Below the pieces are notes generated by a model. It was given only the letters and a program-made list of their open reading frames with translations, was not told the origin of the DNA and did no database searches. Position numbers and translations under genes: made by a program. Shown piece after piece: positions 1 to 8,323 of a stretch of DNA of 32,891 nucleotides (its first letter is position 1; every line of letters starts with the position of its first letter). Source of the DNA: Chloroflexota bacterium (GTDB taxonomy: Bacteria; Chloroflexota; Anaerolineae; Anaerolineales; UBA11858); NCBI GenBank assembly GCA_016865865.1, contig VGOC01000030.1:1-32891 (forward strand), in the 5' to 3' direction.

Positions 1-3000
1 GCTCATCCTCCGCCTCTTCGGGCGAGATAGCTGGCACAGAGACGGCCGGCCCGAACACAGGCTCGACTCTGGGTCCAGGGCGGTCTTCGACCTCTGCGAG
101 GGGCCTGACCTCGACCAGGCCCTTGATCCCCTCGATGGTCTCCGCTTCGATTCCCAGGAACAGCAAATCATCGAGCTTGTAGAATGGGCCGTGCGCCTGG
201 CGATGGCTGAAGATCGCCTGCGCCCGTCGGAAGCCCATGCCGGGCAGACGCTCCAATTCGACCAGGGAAGCCTGGTTGAGATCGAGTTTCTCCTGTGCTG
301 GCGCTTCCGCGCCAATTGGCAGCTCTGCTTCGGATGGACGCCAGGTATATTCATCTTCCTTTGCAACGGTTGGCTTGGCTTCAGCTCTTGTCCAGTCGGG
401 CAGGTCTTTCTCGGCGCCGTAATCTTGCAGCCAATCGGGCAGGGCTTCTGCTTCTGCTGGCTGCGCTTCGCCAGCGACCAGTTCCTGCTCCTGAACTTGC
501 TCGAAGGTGGGCGCCTCTTTGCCGAATTCGCGAATCCAGGTGGGCTCCTCGGGGGCTTCTGGTTCAGCCCCATCCGCTCCGACATCTTCGAGCCAGGCGG
601 GGAGGGCGTCGCTTTTCGCAACGGGTTCTTCTATCGAGGGTTCTATTGGCTCCGCTTCGACGCCCATGCTCCTCAGCCAGTCGGGGATCTCATCGCTTTT
701 TTCTTCTTCCAACTCTTCTGCGCCCGCTAACCATTGGGCGGCCGGCACAGGCTCTGGCTCGATAGCGGCCTCTTCGGGCTGAACGACCTCGGCCTCTGTT
801 TCTACCTGAGCGAAGGCGCTGTCTCGGAGCCAGTCCGGGAAGTCTTCAGGGATGGCCTCGGCCTCGCTTTCGACTTCGGGTTTTTGCATAGCCTCCTGCA
901 CCCAACTCGGGGGTGCTGTGAGGCGTTCTTCGGGGCGGGTGATCAACTCATCCTCCGAGACGCCTCGCTTGGCCGCCAGACCTTCCAGCCAGGCCATGGC
1001 TGCGTCAGCGTCTTCGAATTCAGCGGCGGGCGCACCTTCGGCGGCGACAGGTTTCTCTTCCCTGGGGGGAGTCAACCATTCGGGGAAGGCGGCCTCCTCT
1101 GGCGGCATCTCTGCGACAGGTTCTTCGACCCTTGTTGGCACCTCCTCTCTCTCGAAAGCATCTGGAGAGGTCAGCCATTCCGGGAATTCTTTTTCTTGTT
1201 CGAGAACTGGCGCCTCTGCGCTGATCTCCGCCAACCAGTCAGGCGTGACAGCCATTTGCGGCTCTGTTGCGGGTTCGGGCGCTTCCGACGCTTCCTCGAC
1301 CAGCGTGGCTTCGGCTAACTCATCCAGCCAATCTGGGATGGCAGGCTCTTTTGTCGCCGCTTCGAGTGGAATCTCTTCAGCTTCGGCTTTTTGCTCCGCC
1401 GCTTCCAGCGATTTCAGCCAATCGGGGATATCGTCGGCTATCACCCCGGTCTGAGGCGCAGGTTCTGCGGCGAGGATAGGCTGTGGTTCAAGTTCTTCCT
1501 CCTCGAGGCTTTTCATCCAGTCCGGCGCGCCGCTACCCTCTGGCTGCGGCTCTGTGACAGGTTCGGCGGGCGCTTCGGCGGCTTTTAGCCAATTGGGAAA
1601 TTCGTCCTCGGCCAGCGGCTTGGCTTCGATGATCTGGCTTTCACGCGTTGATTGATCTCTTCCCATGCGGATGAGGAAATCTGTCACGCCGGTCGATTCG
1701 GCTTCATCGGTGGCCGGGATGGGGGAGGCGTCATCGGCCCTCAGCCAATCCGGGAGATCGCTGGCGGCCTGGACAAGTGTAGGCTCAGTTTCGGCGTGTT
1801 CCGCTACTGCTCGCATCCAATCGGGTAGCTCGTCTTCCTGGTCGGCGGCGGATGGAGTAAACCCGGGGCTGACTTCCTCATCGAAGCCTTTCGACCAATC
1901 GGGGGCGTCTCCCTGATCTGGTTTGGGGGCGGCGTCGAATAGGGCGTCGAGATCAACTTTGTCTTCGCCTGCGAGTTCGGCGGCGGCCACTGTAGCCGCC
2001 GGAGCCATGCCTTTGATCCAGTCTGGTAGATCAGCGGCGACGGCCGAGTCGAGGTCTGCCTCGGCGTCCGAAACGTCTTCGAGGGCAAAAGGCGAAGGCC
2101 CCTCCACGATTTCTCCAGAGGCTGGCTGCCATCCGGAGTCTTTCATCCATTCGGGGATTTCGTCATCGCCAGCGGCTGATGGGGTGATGTCATCTCCGAT
2201 GGGAACAGGAGAATCCTCGGAGGCAGATGCGAGCCAATCTGGCAGATCACCCCTGGCGGAAGCTGGTTGCTCCACGACAACGCCCAGCGAAGAAGCCCAC
2301 TCAGGTTGTTCCGAGGGTCCGGTCGTACGCATGGCGGCAGTCCAACTCAATCGTGCAATGGTCACGGCCTGTTCAGGGACATCTTGAGCTGTGGGCGCAT
2401 GGGGCGAGACATGAGCTTCATAGGGATCCAGCGCGACCAGGCGCTGCTGGCAGGTTTTGCTTTCCTCCTCGCGTTCTGTGCCCTTGAGTAATTGGGCGAG
2501 CAGGCGGTTCGCTTGCAGGCAGTTCGGTAGATTCCTGAGAATTGTGCTGCTTGTCTCGATGGCTTTGACATATTCTCCGCTTTGCGCATACATCTCGGCC
2601 AGAATGATCTGCAAATCCGAGCGGTCAGGCTCATTGGCCAGGGTAGCGCGCAGTTCAGCGATGGCCTGATCGTACCGGCCGCCCTTGGCATACATACGCG
2701 CCAGCGCGCCGCGAGTCAGACGGGCTTTAGCAGGTTCCATGCCATCTCGTTTGCCGTATAATCGTCGCACTTCGCCCTGGATAGCGGGGTTGTAGGGTTG
2801 AACCTCGAAAGCGCGTTCCATGTGCCATAGAGCAGTATCTACGTTCCCCTCGTCTTCGCGGATGATGCTCATGCCAATATGGGAGACGAAATCATCTGGA
2901 ATTGCGGAAAGCACACGCTGGAAGATGTCGGCGGCGCTGCCGTATTTTTGGGATTCGAGATATGCTTTCCCGAGGAGCCGATAAGTATCGGTATGTTTCG

Positions 3001-3109
3001 GGAAAGCCTGGAGGATGTGGCGGCAATGCGCGACGGCTTCATCGATCTGGTTTTTTTCGATGGCATCCTCGATATCACGCAAATAGGTTCGCAGGGGGAC
3101 TCTCGTCAT
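1..3109 (-). CDS. TPR / repeated P-x-W motif / helix-hairpin-helix protein (C-terminus beyond window)
   Basis: The reading frame is open from an ATG at 3109 to the left edge, about 1036 codons. GAGGG lies about 8 bases before the ATG. Residues about 1-230 look like TPR helices (for example YRLLGKAYLESQKYGSAADI and RSDLQIILAEMYAQSGEYVK). Residues about 250-930 form an acidic Glu/Ala/Pro-rich region carrying roughly twenty copies of a short motif, (L/I/F/A)-P-(D/E)-W-(L/M/I), such as LPDWLASAS, IPEWMKDSG, APDWMKSLE, IPDWLRSMG and LPDWLQDYG. Residues about 941-1000 match a ComEA-type helix-hairpin-helix: LDLNQASLVELERLPGMGF, then FYKLDDLLFLGIE. No signal peptide is visible, so it is probably cytosolic. 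The HhH type usually binds DNA without sequence specificity; TPRs bind proteins. The function of the P-x-W array is unknown. Plus-strand reading frames between 191 and 2491 are shadows of this gene. Confidence 0.88.
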   Translation of the reverse strand, partial: MTRVPLRTYLRDIEDAIEKNQIDEAVAHCRHILQAFPKHTDTYRLLGKAYLESQKYGSAADIFQRVLSAIPDDFVSHIGMSIIREDEGNVDTALWHMERAFEVQPYNPAIQGEVRRLYGKRDGMEPAKARLTRGALARMYAKGGRYDQAIAELRATLANEPDRSDLQIILAEMYAQSGEYVKAIETSSTILRNLPNCLQANRLLAQLLKGTEREEESKTCQQRLVALDPYEAHVSPHAPTAQDVPEQAVTIARLSWTAAMRTTGPSEQPEWASSLGVVVEQPASARGDLPDWLASASEDSPVPIGDDITPSAAGDDEIPEWMKDSGWQPASGEIVEGPSPFALEDVSDAEADLDSAVAADLPDWIKGMAPAATVAAAELAGEDKVDLDALFDAAPKPDQGDAPDWSKGFDEEVSPGFTPSAADQEDELPDWMRAVAEHAETEPTLVQAASDLPDWLRADDASPIPATDEAESTGVTDFLIRMGRDQSTRESQIIEAKPLAEDEFPNWLKAAEAPAEPVTEPQPEGSGAPDWMKSLEEEELEPQPILAAEPAPQTGVIADDIPDWLKSLEAAEQKAEAEEIPLEAATKEPAIPDWLDELAEATLVEEASEAPEPATEPQMAVTPDWLAEISAEAPVLEQEKEFPEWLTSPDAFEREEVPTRVEEPVAEMPPEEAAFPEWLTPPREEKPVAAEGAPAAEFEDADAAMAWLEGLAAKRGVSEDELITRPEERLTAPPSWVQEAMQKPEVESEAEAIPEDFPDWLRDSAFAQVETEAEVVQPEEAAIEPEPVPAAQWLAGAEELEEEKSDEIPDWLRSMGVEAEPIEPSIEEPVAKSDALPAWLEDVGADGAEPEAPEEPTWIREFGKEAPTFEQVQEQELVAGEAQPAEAEALPDWLQDYGAEKDLPDWTRAEAKPTVAKEDEYTWRPSEAELPIGAEAPAQEKLDLNQASLVELERLPGMGFRRAQAIFSHRQAHGPFYKLDDLLFLGIEAETIEGIKGLVEVRPLAEVEDRPGPRVEPVFGPAVSVPAISPEEAEDE

Positions 3110-3363
3110 CAGACTACCCTCGCCTTTGTAAAAAGGGTTGACTTCTCTCGGTTATTAGATTGTAGGGCCGCCAGTTCAACAGGTTTTTCGAATCACTACA
3201 ATCTACTCATCGTACTCATATTTTAACATATGTGCTATGAAAAGATATATGGTTCTTGGGTAATACGGTTTCCGCCGATGCGCGCCCCATGAGCAGGCTC
3301 TTTTCGACCTCCCTGTGTCTCCCCATTATCGCTGCCGAGATGCTGGTCATGCAGGCAGTTGAC
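3110..3363. other. intergenic spacer upstream of the TPR/HhH gene
   Basis: About 250 bases without a supported gene. It must hold the promoter of the minus-strand TPR/HhH gene. The 3160-3235 part is AT-rich, but I could not fix a convincing -35/-10 pair. No strong hairpin was seen. Confidence 0.4.
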
Positions 3364-3786
3364 CTATTCCTCATTGGGTTCGATCATCCCAGGTTGGTGT
3401 AGACTGATCACCTCGCCGTGGATGTTGATCTTGATTCGGAAACCAGTCATGCCCATGTAGGTGAGGCTCTCCTCGGGGATGCCGACTTCGAAGATGCGGT
3501 CGAATTGATTATCCATCTGTTTGAGTTGGGTTTCGATCATGGCGCGGGTGAAGATATCATCCTGACCGAGCATCTTGGCGGCCTGTTCGCTGAGCAGATC
3601 TTCGTGTCCGGCGATCATCTTGCGCATCGCTTCGAGCACCTGGCGATCAACCAGCTCCGAGGGGATGTGGCGTCGAAAACCGGCGTCGTCCACCACGTAA
3701 CACGGTTCGCTCCCGATGTAGGCGGTCTCTACGGGGCGATCATTTTCATCGTAAACCAAACCTGGAAAGAGAATCTTCTTAGGCAT
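3364..3786 (-). CDS. conserved hypothetical protein, 140 aa
   Basis: A soluble protein without a signal peptide or membrane segment. It begins MPKKILFPGLVYDENDRPVE, which looks like a small beta-rich domain (an exposed-hydrophobic strand followed by YIGSEPCYVVDD). The middle is helical (residues about 45-95, EAMRKMIAGHEDLLSEQAAK). It ends with another strand pair (MTGFRIKINIHGEVISLH). I do not recognise a named family. The ATG at 3786 has no clear Shine-Dalgarno sequence, but no better start is available. It lies downstream of the LURP-one-like gene in the same direction, with a 105-base spacer, so cotranscription is possible but not shown. Codon use fits the neighbouring genes. Confidence 0.7.
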   Translation of the reverse strand: MPKKILFPGLVYDENDRPVETAYIGSEPCYVVDDAGFRRHIPSELVDRQVLEAMRKMIAGHEDLLSEQAAKMLGQDDIFTRAMIETQLKQMDNQFDRIFEVGIPEESLTYMGMTGFRIKINIHGEVISLHQPGMIEPNEE

Positions 3787-3891
3787 GATATTCTATTGAT
3801 GATTAACGGACGAAGGTTCGCTTCTAACCAACATGTCGTCTATCTCTTGGACGCGGATTTCTGAGATGGACACGAATCAAAAGAAGGGTAG

Positions 3892-4473
3892 CTATGAAGA
3901 CTGCTTGCCCTCGATGGTGCCCAACAGGATGGCCGCGGCGATCCCCAGACGGCGGTCGAGCTGGCGGGCGGAGTCGAAGCTGAAATCCACATCGAGGTAG
4001 TAGCCGATGAGGCGGAAACGCTGCCTGTAATCTGCCACGCGCTGGCCGCCAATCAACAGATCGTAATTTTGCGGTAAAAGCGTGCCCAACAAAAGGCGGC
4101 GGAGAAGGGCGTAGCCCACGCTGTCTTCCTGGAGGACGCCCAGGGGTTGATCGTTGGCGTCGAGCACTTCCCATTCATCGCGCAACAAGGAGCGCAGGCC
4201 CTTGCGACGCAGTACACCGACTCTGGTTCGATAGGCGCTATCTATGACATCGTAAGCTGCTGAGAAGTCAATGATTTGCCTCGCCTGGATGTGCAGGACT
4301 TCTTGAGTCATGCTCTCATCCGAGAAGATTCGGATATCTTCCTTGAGCTTGAACATCTTTTGCTGGCTGAAAAGCACCAATTGGCCATCCGGCGCGTACA
4401 CGCGGAATTTACCAGCAAGGGCCAGGACCTGTTTTTTCAACAGGTATTTATCGTATTGGAATGCGGTTTGCAT
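3892..4473 (-). CDS. LURP-one-related / scramblase-like (tubby-fold) protein
   Basis: The 193-residue product opens with YDKYLLKKQVLALAGKFRVY, then DGQLVLFSQQKMFKLKEDIR and FSDESMTQEVLHIQARQIID. This succession of strands is typical of the LURP-one-related (DUF567) family, a tubby-like beta-barrel around one hydrophobic helix. That helix would be the C-terminal LDRRLGIAAAILLGTIEG. Bacterial members are of unknown function; relatives of the fold bind or move phospholipids, so a membrane-linked role is only an inference. AAGGAGA sits about 7 bases before the ATG at 4473 and supports the start. The upstream 4474-4566 gap holds a decayed repeat fragment. Confidence 0.72.
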   Translation of the reverse strand: MQTAFQYDKYLLKKQVLALAGKFRVYAPDGQLVLFSQQKMFKLKEDIRIFSDESMTQEVLHIQARQIIDFSAAYDVIDSAYRTRVGVLRRKGLRSLLRDEWEVLDANDQPLGVLQEDSVGYALLRRLLLGTLLPQNYDLLIGGQRVADYRQRFRLIGYYLDVDFSFDSARQLDRRLGIAAAILLGTIEGKQSS

Positions 4474-4494
4474 AATTTGTCTCCTTGTGAAAAG

Positions 4495-4526
4495 CTTCGC
4501 GCTCTTCGCGTCAAAGCGGTGAATTT
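4495..4526. repeat. fragment of dispersed repeat (CTTCGCG...GCGGTGAA type)
   Basis: The sequence CTTCGCGCTCTTCGCGTC followed by AAGCGGTGAA resembles the copy inside lutBC near 30125-30155 (CTTCGCGCCCTTTGCGTC, TTCGCGGTGAA) and a weaker one near 28945-28972. It looks like a degraded dispersed repeat in the spacer between the LURP-one-like gene and an L,D-transpeptidase gene. Confidence 0.45.
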
Positions 4527-4566
4527 TCTTGTCTCTTGTGCAAGAATTTCATTTCTAAGATAATAC

Positions 4567-5604
4567 TTATACCACATCTACTGCTGTGCCGGCTTCATCG
4601 TAGATGCTTCGTTGGTCGGCAGGGACGGCGGGAAGCGTCCAACGGTAGATCCATTTGGAGGCCTGGGAGGTGAGGTTGATGCAGCCGTGGCTGCGCGGCC
4701 GTCCGTAGTCATTGTGCCAGTACGTGCCATGAAAGGCCACCCCTTTTTCGGTGATATAGCTCACCCAGGGGATGCCGGGCAAGTCGAAACCGTTGTAGGC
4801 CAGGTTGCCGGCGGCCATGTGCCGGGAGGGCATTTTGTAATTGGTGTAATGACGGCCAGCGGGTGTGTAAAAGGCGCCATTACTGAACTCGGCCCCCGTG
4901 GCAGCCTTGGTGATAAAGACCTGTTTATCATATTCGTAGGCAATGACCACCTGGTTCGCCGTGTCCACCTCGAGGCGTTTTTCTTCGGCAGGGACATCTG
5001 GGGAAAGCGTGCTCACCTCGCTGGCTGGAATCAGCCTCAAATGTCGCGCCGGCACGTAATAGAGCAAGTCCCACCTGTCGTCCATGATCTGATAGAGGGG
5101 CGTGCCATCCCGACCGTATAACGTCCCTACAACCCAATGCGTAGTCTCGTAATAGAACCGATATGCCACCTCATGATGCAGATCGGTTTCCCAATAAGCG
5201 TCCGTATAGGGGACGGTCACTTCGGCTAATTGGCCGCCTGTGGGGATTTCCCAAATGGGCTGGTTGAGGATTGTCTTGACTGGCTGAACGCCCCCCGAGT
5301 GGACATATCCATCTTCCAGGCGATACCAGACCATATTATGGGCGGGTTCTTCGTCCCCAATGGTGACCTCGAGGATGGGGAAGACGCTGTCGGCCCAGGC
5401 TTGTCGCAGGGCATTTGCAGAGAACGATGGCAGGTCGTAGATGGTGACAGAATCGAAAATCACCCGGCCTTGCTGGTTGGAAGCCAGGGAGGGGACCTGC
5501 CCGAAAGGCGCCATCGCCAGTCCCAATAGACTCAACCCCCCTAGTTTGAGAAAATCACGTCGGGAGATCAGGTTTATATTGTACGTCAGTAACTGCTCAG
5601 TCAT
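4567..5604 (-). CDS. Tat-exported L,D-transpeptidase (YkuD domain)
   Basis: Catalyses L,D (3-3) peptidoglycan cross-linking, or anchoring of proteins to the wall, outside the membrane. The C-terminal YkuD motif is complete: HGTYWHNDYGRPRSHGCINL, with nucleophile Cys about residue 308 and the partner His in HGTYW. Near the N-terminus ISRRDFLKLGGLSLLGLAMA is a textbook twin-arginine signal. Residues about 50-130 look like an SH3-like targeting domain. I chose the ATG at 5604 (345 aa). A longer frame begins at 5721, but its extra 39 residues simply translate the palindrome at 5581-5708. Even the chosen first residues (MTEQLLTY) come from the arm of that palindrome. It follows a second L,D-transpeptidase in the same direction. 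Confidence 0.88.
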   Translation of the reverse strand: MTEQLLTYNINLISRRDFLKLGGLSLLGLAMAPFGQVPSLASNQQGRVIFDSVTIYDLPSFSANALRQAWADSVFPILEVTIGDEEPAHNMVWYRLEDGYVHSGGVQPVKTILNQPIWEIPTGGQLAEVTVPYTDAYWETDLHHEVAYRFYYETTHWVVGTLYGRDGTPLYQIMDDRWDLLYYVPARHLRLIPASEVSTLSPDVPAEEKRLEVDTANQVVIAYEYDKQVFITKAATGAEFSNGAFYTPAGRHYTNYKMPSRHMAAGNLAYNGFDLPGIPWVSYITEKGVAFHGTYWHNDYGRPRSHGCINLTSQASKWIYRWTLPAVPADQRSIYDEAGTAVDVV

Positions 5605-5708
5605 CGAACGGATTAGCCCGAAAAAAGGGTGTGCGTGGGGGTGCGCAGCACCCCCCCACACACCCTTTTTTCGGGAACTTCCCCGTTTGGCTGAGTAGTT
5701 ACGTACGT
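5581..5708. repeat. long palindromic element, copy 1 (bidirectional terminator shape)
   Basis: Nested inverted repeats. The outer arms are GTACGTCAGTAACTGCTCAG (5581-5600) and CTGAGTAGTTACGTACGT (5691-5708). The inner stem runs 5617-5675, with CCCGAAAAAAGGGTGTG on the left and its complement on the right, around a G-run/C-run top. Flanks and lower stem are nearly identical to 20132-20230, while the apical part differs. The A6/T6 tracts bounding a GC stem give the form of an intrinsic terminator in both directions. It begins at the stop codon of the upstream transpeptidase gene and ends inside the first codons of the downstream one. Confidence 0.85.
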
Positions 5709-6742
5709 CATTGGTGAACATTGACCACCGTGCCGACCGAGGCCCAATCGAATACCCAACTGGCGTCGTCCGTTTTCATGTTGACGCAGCCGTGGCTCAT
5801 GGGTGTTCCGAAGTTATTATGCCAATAAGTGCCGTGAATGCCATACCCTTTGTAGAAATACATCGTATAGGGGACATTGGGTAAATAATACCCCGGGCCA
5901 GCCATGTTGGAGTAGAGGTATTTGACATAAATACTATATCGCCCGGTGACAGTGGGGTATTGCCAGGTGCCGGTTGACACCCTGAACGAATTGACCAGGT
6001 GATTCCCCTTATAAGCAAACAGACGCTGCTCGGATAAGTCTATATCAATCCAGCGCTCATCGCCGCCGATGCCCTGAGGGCGGGACGCTTCGGCCTGCGG
6101 CTGGTCATGGACGGGTTCTCTGGTTGGTTCGGGCGTGTCGGTAGGAAACGGCGTGGGCGTGATCGAAGGCGTGAAGGTGGCTGTAGGGGTAGGGGTGTCC
6201 GTTGGGGTGGGGGTCGGCGTGAAGGTCAGAGTAGGTGTAAAGGTGGGCGTGGGCGTAGGCGTGCGGGTGGCCTTGGCGATGACGACTTGCGCCAGCGGGA
6301 TGGCATCGCTGTCGTCGAATGTGATGGAAAAAGTAGGGGCGTCGAACCATGCCAGGAAGCCAGCAGTTGCAAGGAGGAGGATCAAGGCCCACGGCAAGAG
6401 CGCCGGCCTGGAGCGGGTCAGCGCATCGGGAGAGATATTCCTGGAGATAAACTGCCGTGGGATTTTCCGGGGCGCGGGTTCTTGCCGCCAGCGTTGAACA
6501 GCCCAGTGCATCCCGCGGCGAGCGTAGCTGCTTTGGGGGTTGATATCCAGGGCGCGCTTCAAGTATTCCAGGCTGGCGCGAGGGGAGGCCACCGCGGCCA
6601 GGAAAAGCCATGGCTCCTCGCGATCGGGAGCCAGCGTGGCGGCCTGTTCTGCCCAGCGCCGGGCGGAGCGATGATCTCTCCTCTTCAGCGCCTGCTGGGC
6701 TTTTCGGAGGGCTTCCTGGGCCTTTTTCCATTCATGATTCAT
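5708..6742 (-). CDS. membrane-anchored L,D-transpeptidase with TPR-like N-terminus
   Basis: This 344-residue protein has four parts. Residues about 1-95 are TPR-like and cytosolic (EALRKAQQALKRRDHRSARR, then LEYLKRALDINPQSSYARRG). One membrane helix follows at about 123-142 (LLPWALILLLATAGFLAWF). Residues about 165-225 form a Thr-Pro-rich spacer across the wall. The C-terminal YkuD domain starts at DERWIDIDLSEQRLFAYKGN. The catalytic motif is HGTYWHNNFGTPMSHGCVNM, with Cys about 319. It cross-links peptidoglycan by L,D-transpeptidation; the cytosolic TPR may bind a partner (inference). The ATG at 6742 is the only sensible start. Upstream lies a palindrome of the same family as copy 1. Confidence 0.88.
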   Translation of the reverse strand: MNHEWKKAQEALRKAQQALKRRDHRSARRWAEQAATLAPDREEPWLFLAAVASPRASLEYLKRALDINPQSSYARRGMHWAVQRWRQEPAPRKIPRQFISRNISPDALTRSRPALLPWALILLLATAGFLAWFDAPTFSITFDDSDAIPLAQVVIAKATRTPTPTPTFTPTLTFTPTPTPTDTPTPTATFTPSITPTPFPTDTPEPTREPVHDQPQAEASRPQGIGGDERWIDIDLSEQRLFAYKGNHLVNSFRVSTGTWQYPTVTGRYSIYVKYLYSNMAGPGYYLPNVPYTMYFYKGYGIHGTYWHNNFGTPMSHGCVNMKTDDASWVFDWASVGTVVNVHQ

Positions 6743-6846
6743 TGATTACTGTTCAGCCATAGAACGGATACCCGAAAAATGGGTGTGCAACACCCCCACG
6801 CACACCCATTTTTCGGGCAACTTTTCTCGATCGTTGGGCGCTTACG
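6741..6846. repeat. long palindromic element, diverged copy 3
   Basis: A perfect 18-base stem, CCCGAAAAATGGGTGTGC at 6771-6788 and its complement at 6800-6817, encloses an 11-base loop. The left flank (GAACGGATA) matches the flank of copies 1 and 2 (GAACGGATTAG). The hairpin lies 3' of the amidase gene and about 28 bases before the start of the transpeptidase gene. It could terminate the first or act in the leader of the second. Confidence 0.8.
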
Positions 6847-6850
6847 CTTA

Positions 6851-7627
6851 CTATTGATCATTAGTGATGCTCTCGTTGCGAGTGTAACATAAAACACCAT
6901 CGGCGATGCCTTTGGCGATCAGGGCCTGGTTTTGGGTGAGAATCTGGCGGTCAAGGTTCATGAAACCGATCTCGATGATCACAGCGGGCGTCTCTTCGCT
7001 GATCTCATCGAAGGCGTGATAATCGGTCATGTCCGCGGTGATGCTCTGGTGTTCGCTCAGGCCGGTCGCCTTGGCGTAGCGGTTTCTCAAGCATGCCACC
7101 ATGCGGGCGGTCCGCTCCGGGCGGGGATTGTAGCGAGATTCGGCCACTTTGAATCCTGTGGCAGCATCGTTGATATAGGTGCAGGAATCAGCATGGATGG
7201 AGATCAACGCCAGGGCCTGATATCCTGCCAGGTTTTCATCGAACTCCTTCAGCATATCCACGCCAAACCCCGCGGCGATGAGTCTCTGCTGTAAGAGTGT
7301 GGCGACTTCCTGGTTGATGCTCAGTTCAGTCAATCCATCGGGACAAACTGCGCCGGGATCCTTGTTATCCCCCCAATGTCCAACCACGATGCCAATGGAC
7401 GGTTTTGGGCGCGGCGTGGCAGTAGGCCATCCTTCATCAGGCGTCTCTTTGGATTTGACTGCTTCGGCGAGTCTGGCAGAAAACTCTCCCGAGAATAGGC
7501 CGATCGGTTTGGCGGCCGTGTATAGGGTTGCAACAGCAAAAGCAACGACCAGAACAGTGAAAATTGATTTCAGCGTTTCTGCGATGAGGCTTGGACTTCT
7601 TTTAGGGCTAGAACCATGTTTTTCCAT
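6851..7627 (-). CDS. N-acetylmuramoyl-L-alanine amidase (Amidase_3)
   Basis: Hydrolyses the bond between N-acetylmuramic acid and the stem peptide. All expected zinc and catalytic positions are visible (numbering from the chosen start): His84 in IGIVVGHWGD, Glu101 in GLTELSIN, His145 in ISIHADS, and the catalytic Glu219 in AVIIEIGFMNL. An N-terminal membrane helix (SIFTVLVVAFAVATLY) anchors the enzyme, and a short Pro-rich spacer (PTATPRPKPS) leads to the catalytic domain. I chose the ATG at 7627 (258 aa). The frame extends to a GTG at 7699, which would add a second hydrophobic stretch, so that start remains possible. It is the first gene of a minus-strand run with the two L,D-transpeptidases. 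Confidence 0.85.
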   Translation of the reverse strand: MEKHGSSPKRSPSLIAETLKSIFTVLVVAFAVATLYTAAKPIGLFSGEFSARLAEAVKSKETPDEGWPTATPRPKPSIGIVVGHWGDNKDPGAVCPDGLTELSINQEVATLLQQRLIAAGFGVDMLKEFDENLAGYQALALISIHADSCTYINDAATGFKVAESRYNPRPERTARMVACLRNRYAKATGLSEHQSITADMTDYHAFDEISEETPAVIIEIGFMNLDRQILTQNQALIAKGIADGVLCYTRNESITNDQ

Positions 7628-7746
7628 AGAGAGAATTCCCGAAAATATAGTACCGAAAAGATGAACAGATGACAAGGTTATCAGGTAAAATAAAAACACG
7701 TGATTTTTGTTCTCGTTGCAAGGTCGAGGCCTGTTTGGGATAACCT

Positions 7747-8319
7747 ATGTCTGAAGATCAACTAACCTCGGAGGAGCGGATTGTCCTTTTGGCGTTGGCG
7801 CGGCAAGCTCTGGAATCAGGTGTAAGAGGCAACCCCCTGCCCCCCCTTGGCTTCGAGGAGCTGCCAGCGCGCCTGCAAGAGATTGGCGCCACCTTCGTGA
7901 CTTTGACGATACAGAGCCAGTTGCGGGGCTGTATCGGCATACTAGAGCCATACCGATCTCTGGCCGATGATGTGCGTGAACATGCCATTGCCGCGGCTCT
8001 AAACGACTACCGTTTCCCCCGGGTTCAGCCAGAAGAACTTCCCCAAATCGCGATCGAAATTTCGCGCCTCACCGTCCCACGACCGTTGGATTACGATGGC
8101 CCCGAAGATTTATTGGCTAAAATTCGCCCCGGAATAGATGGCCTCGTTCTGCGTGACGGCGCACGGCGGGCGACTTTCCTACCCCAGGTTTGGGAGAAAT
8201 TGCCTGATCCAGCCGATTTCCTGGATCAGTTGTGCCGCAAAATGGGCACGCCGGCCGACCTGTGGCGGCATAAGCAGCTAGCGGTCGAAACCTATCAGGT
8301 CGAGGAATTCCACGAATAG
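7747..8319 (+). CDS. AMMECR1-domain protein
   Basis: The 190-residue product carries the family's hallmark LRGCIG at residues 59-64 and the following conserved segments YRSLADDVREHAIAAALNDY, RFPRV and EIAIEISRLT-like strands (here IAIEISRLTVP). The ending FLPQVWEKLPDPADFLDQLC is also typical. Length matches stand-alone bacterial and archaeal AMMECR1 proteins. No catalytic activity is established for the family; an iron-linked or RNA-related role has been proposed for fused members. It is divergent from the amidase (about 120 bases between starts) and convergent with the PstA/DarA-like gene, with only 4 bases between stops. The upstream Shine-Dalgarno is weak (GGGAT). Confidence 0.88.
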   Translation: MSEDQLTSEERIVLLALARQALESGVRGNPLPPLGFEELPARLQEIGATFVTLTIQSQLRGCIGILEPYRSLADDVREHAIAAALNDYRFPRVQPEELPQIAIEISRLTVPRPLDYDGPEDLLAKIRPGIDGLVLRDGARRATFLPQVWEKLPDPADFLDQLCRKMGTPADLWRHKQLAVETYQVEEFHE

Positions 8320-8323
8320 AACC

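Noticed and set aside
191..2491. Series of plus-strand reading frames rich in Ser/Ala/Gly
   Set aside because: They are antisense shadows of the long minus-strand TPR/HhH gene; their repeated QSG-type strings are the complement of the P-x-W motif codons.
5605..5721. Longer N-terminus for the Tat-exported L,D-transpeptidase
   Set aside because: The extra 39 residues translate the palindrome and would bury the Tat signal away from the N-terminus.
6107..6745. Plus-strand frames rich in Val-Gly or Arg-Gly repeats
   Set aside because: Antisense of the Thr-Pro spacer of the membrane-anchored L,D-transpeptidase.
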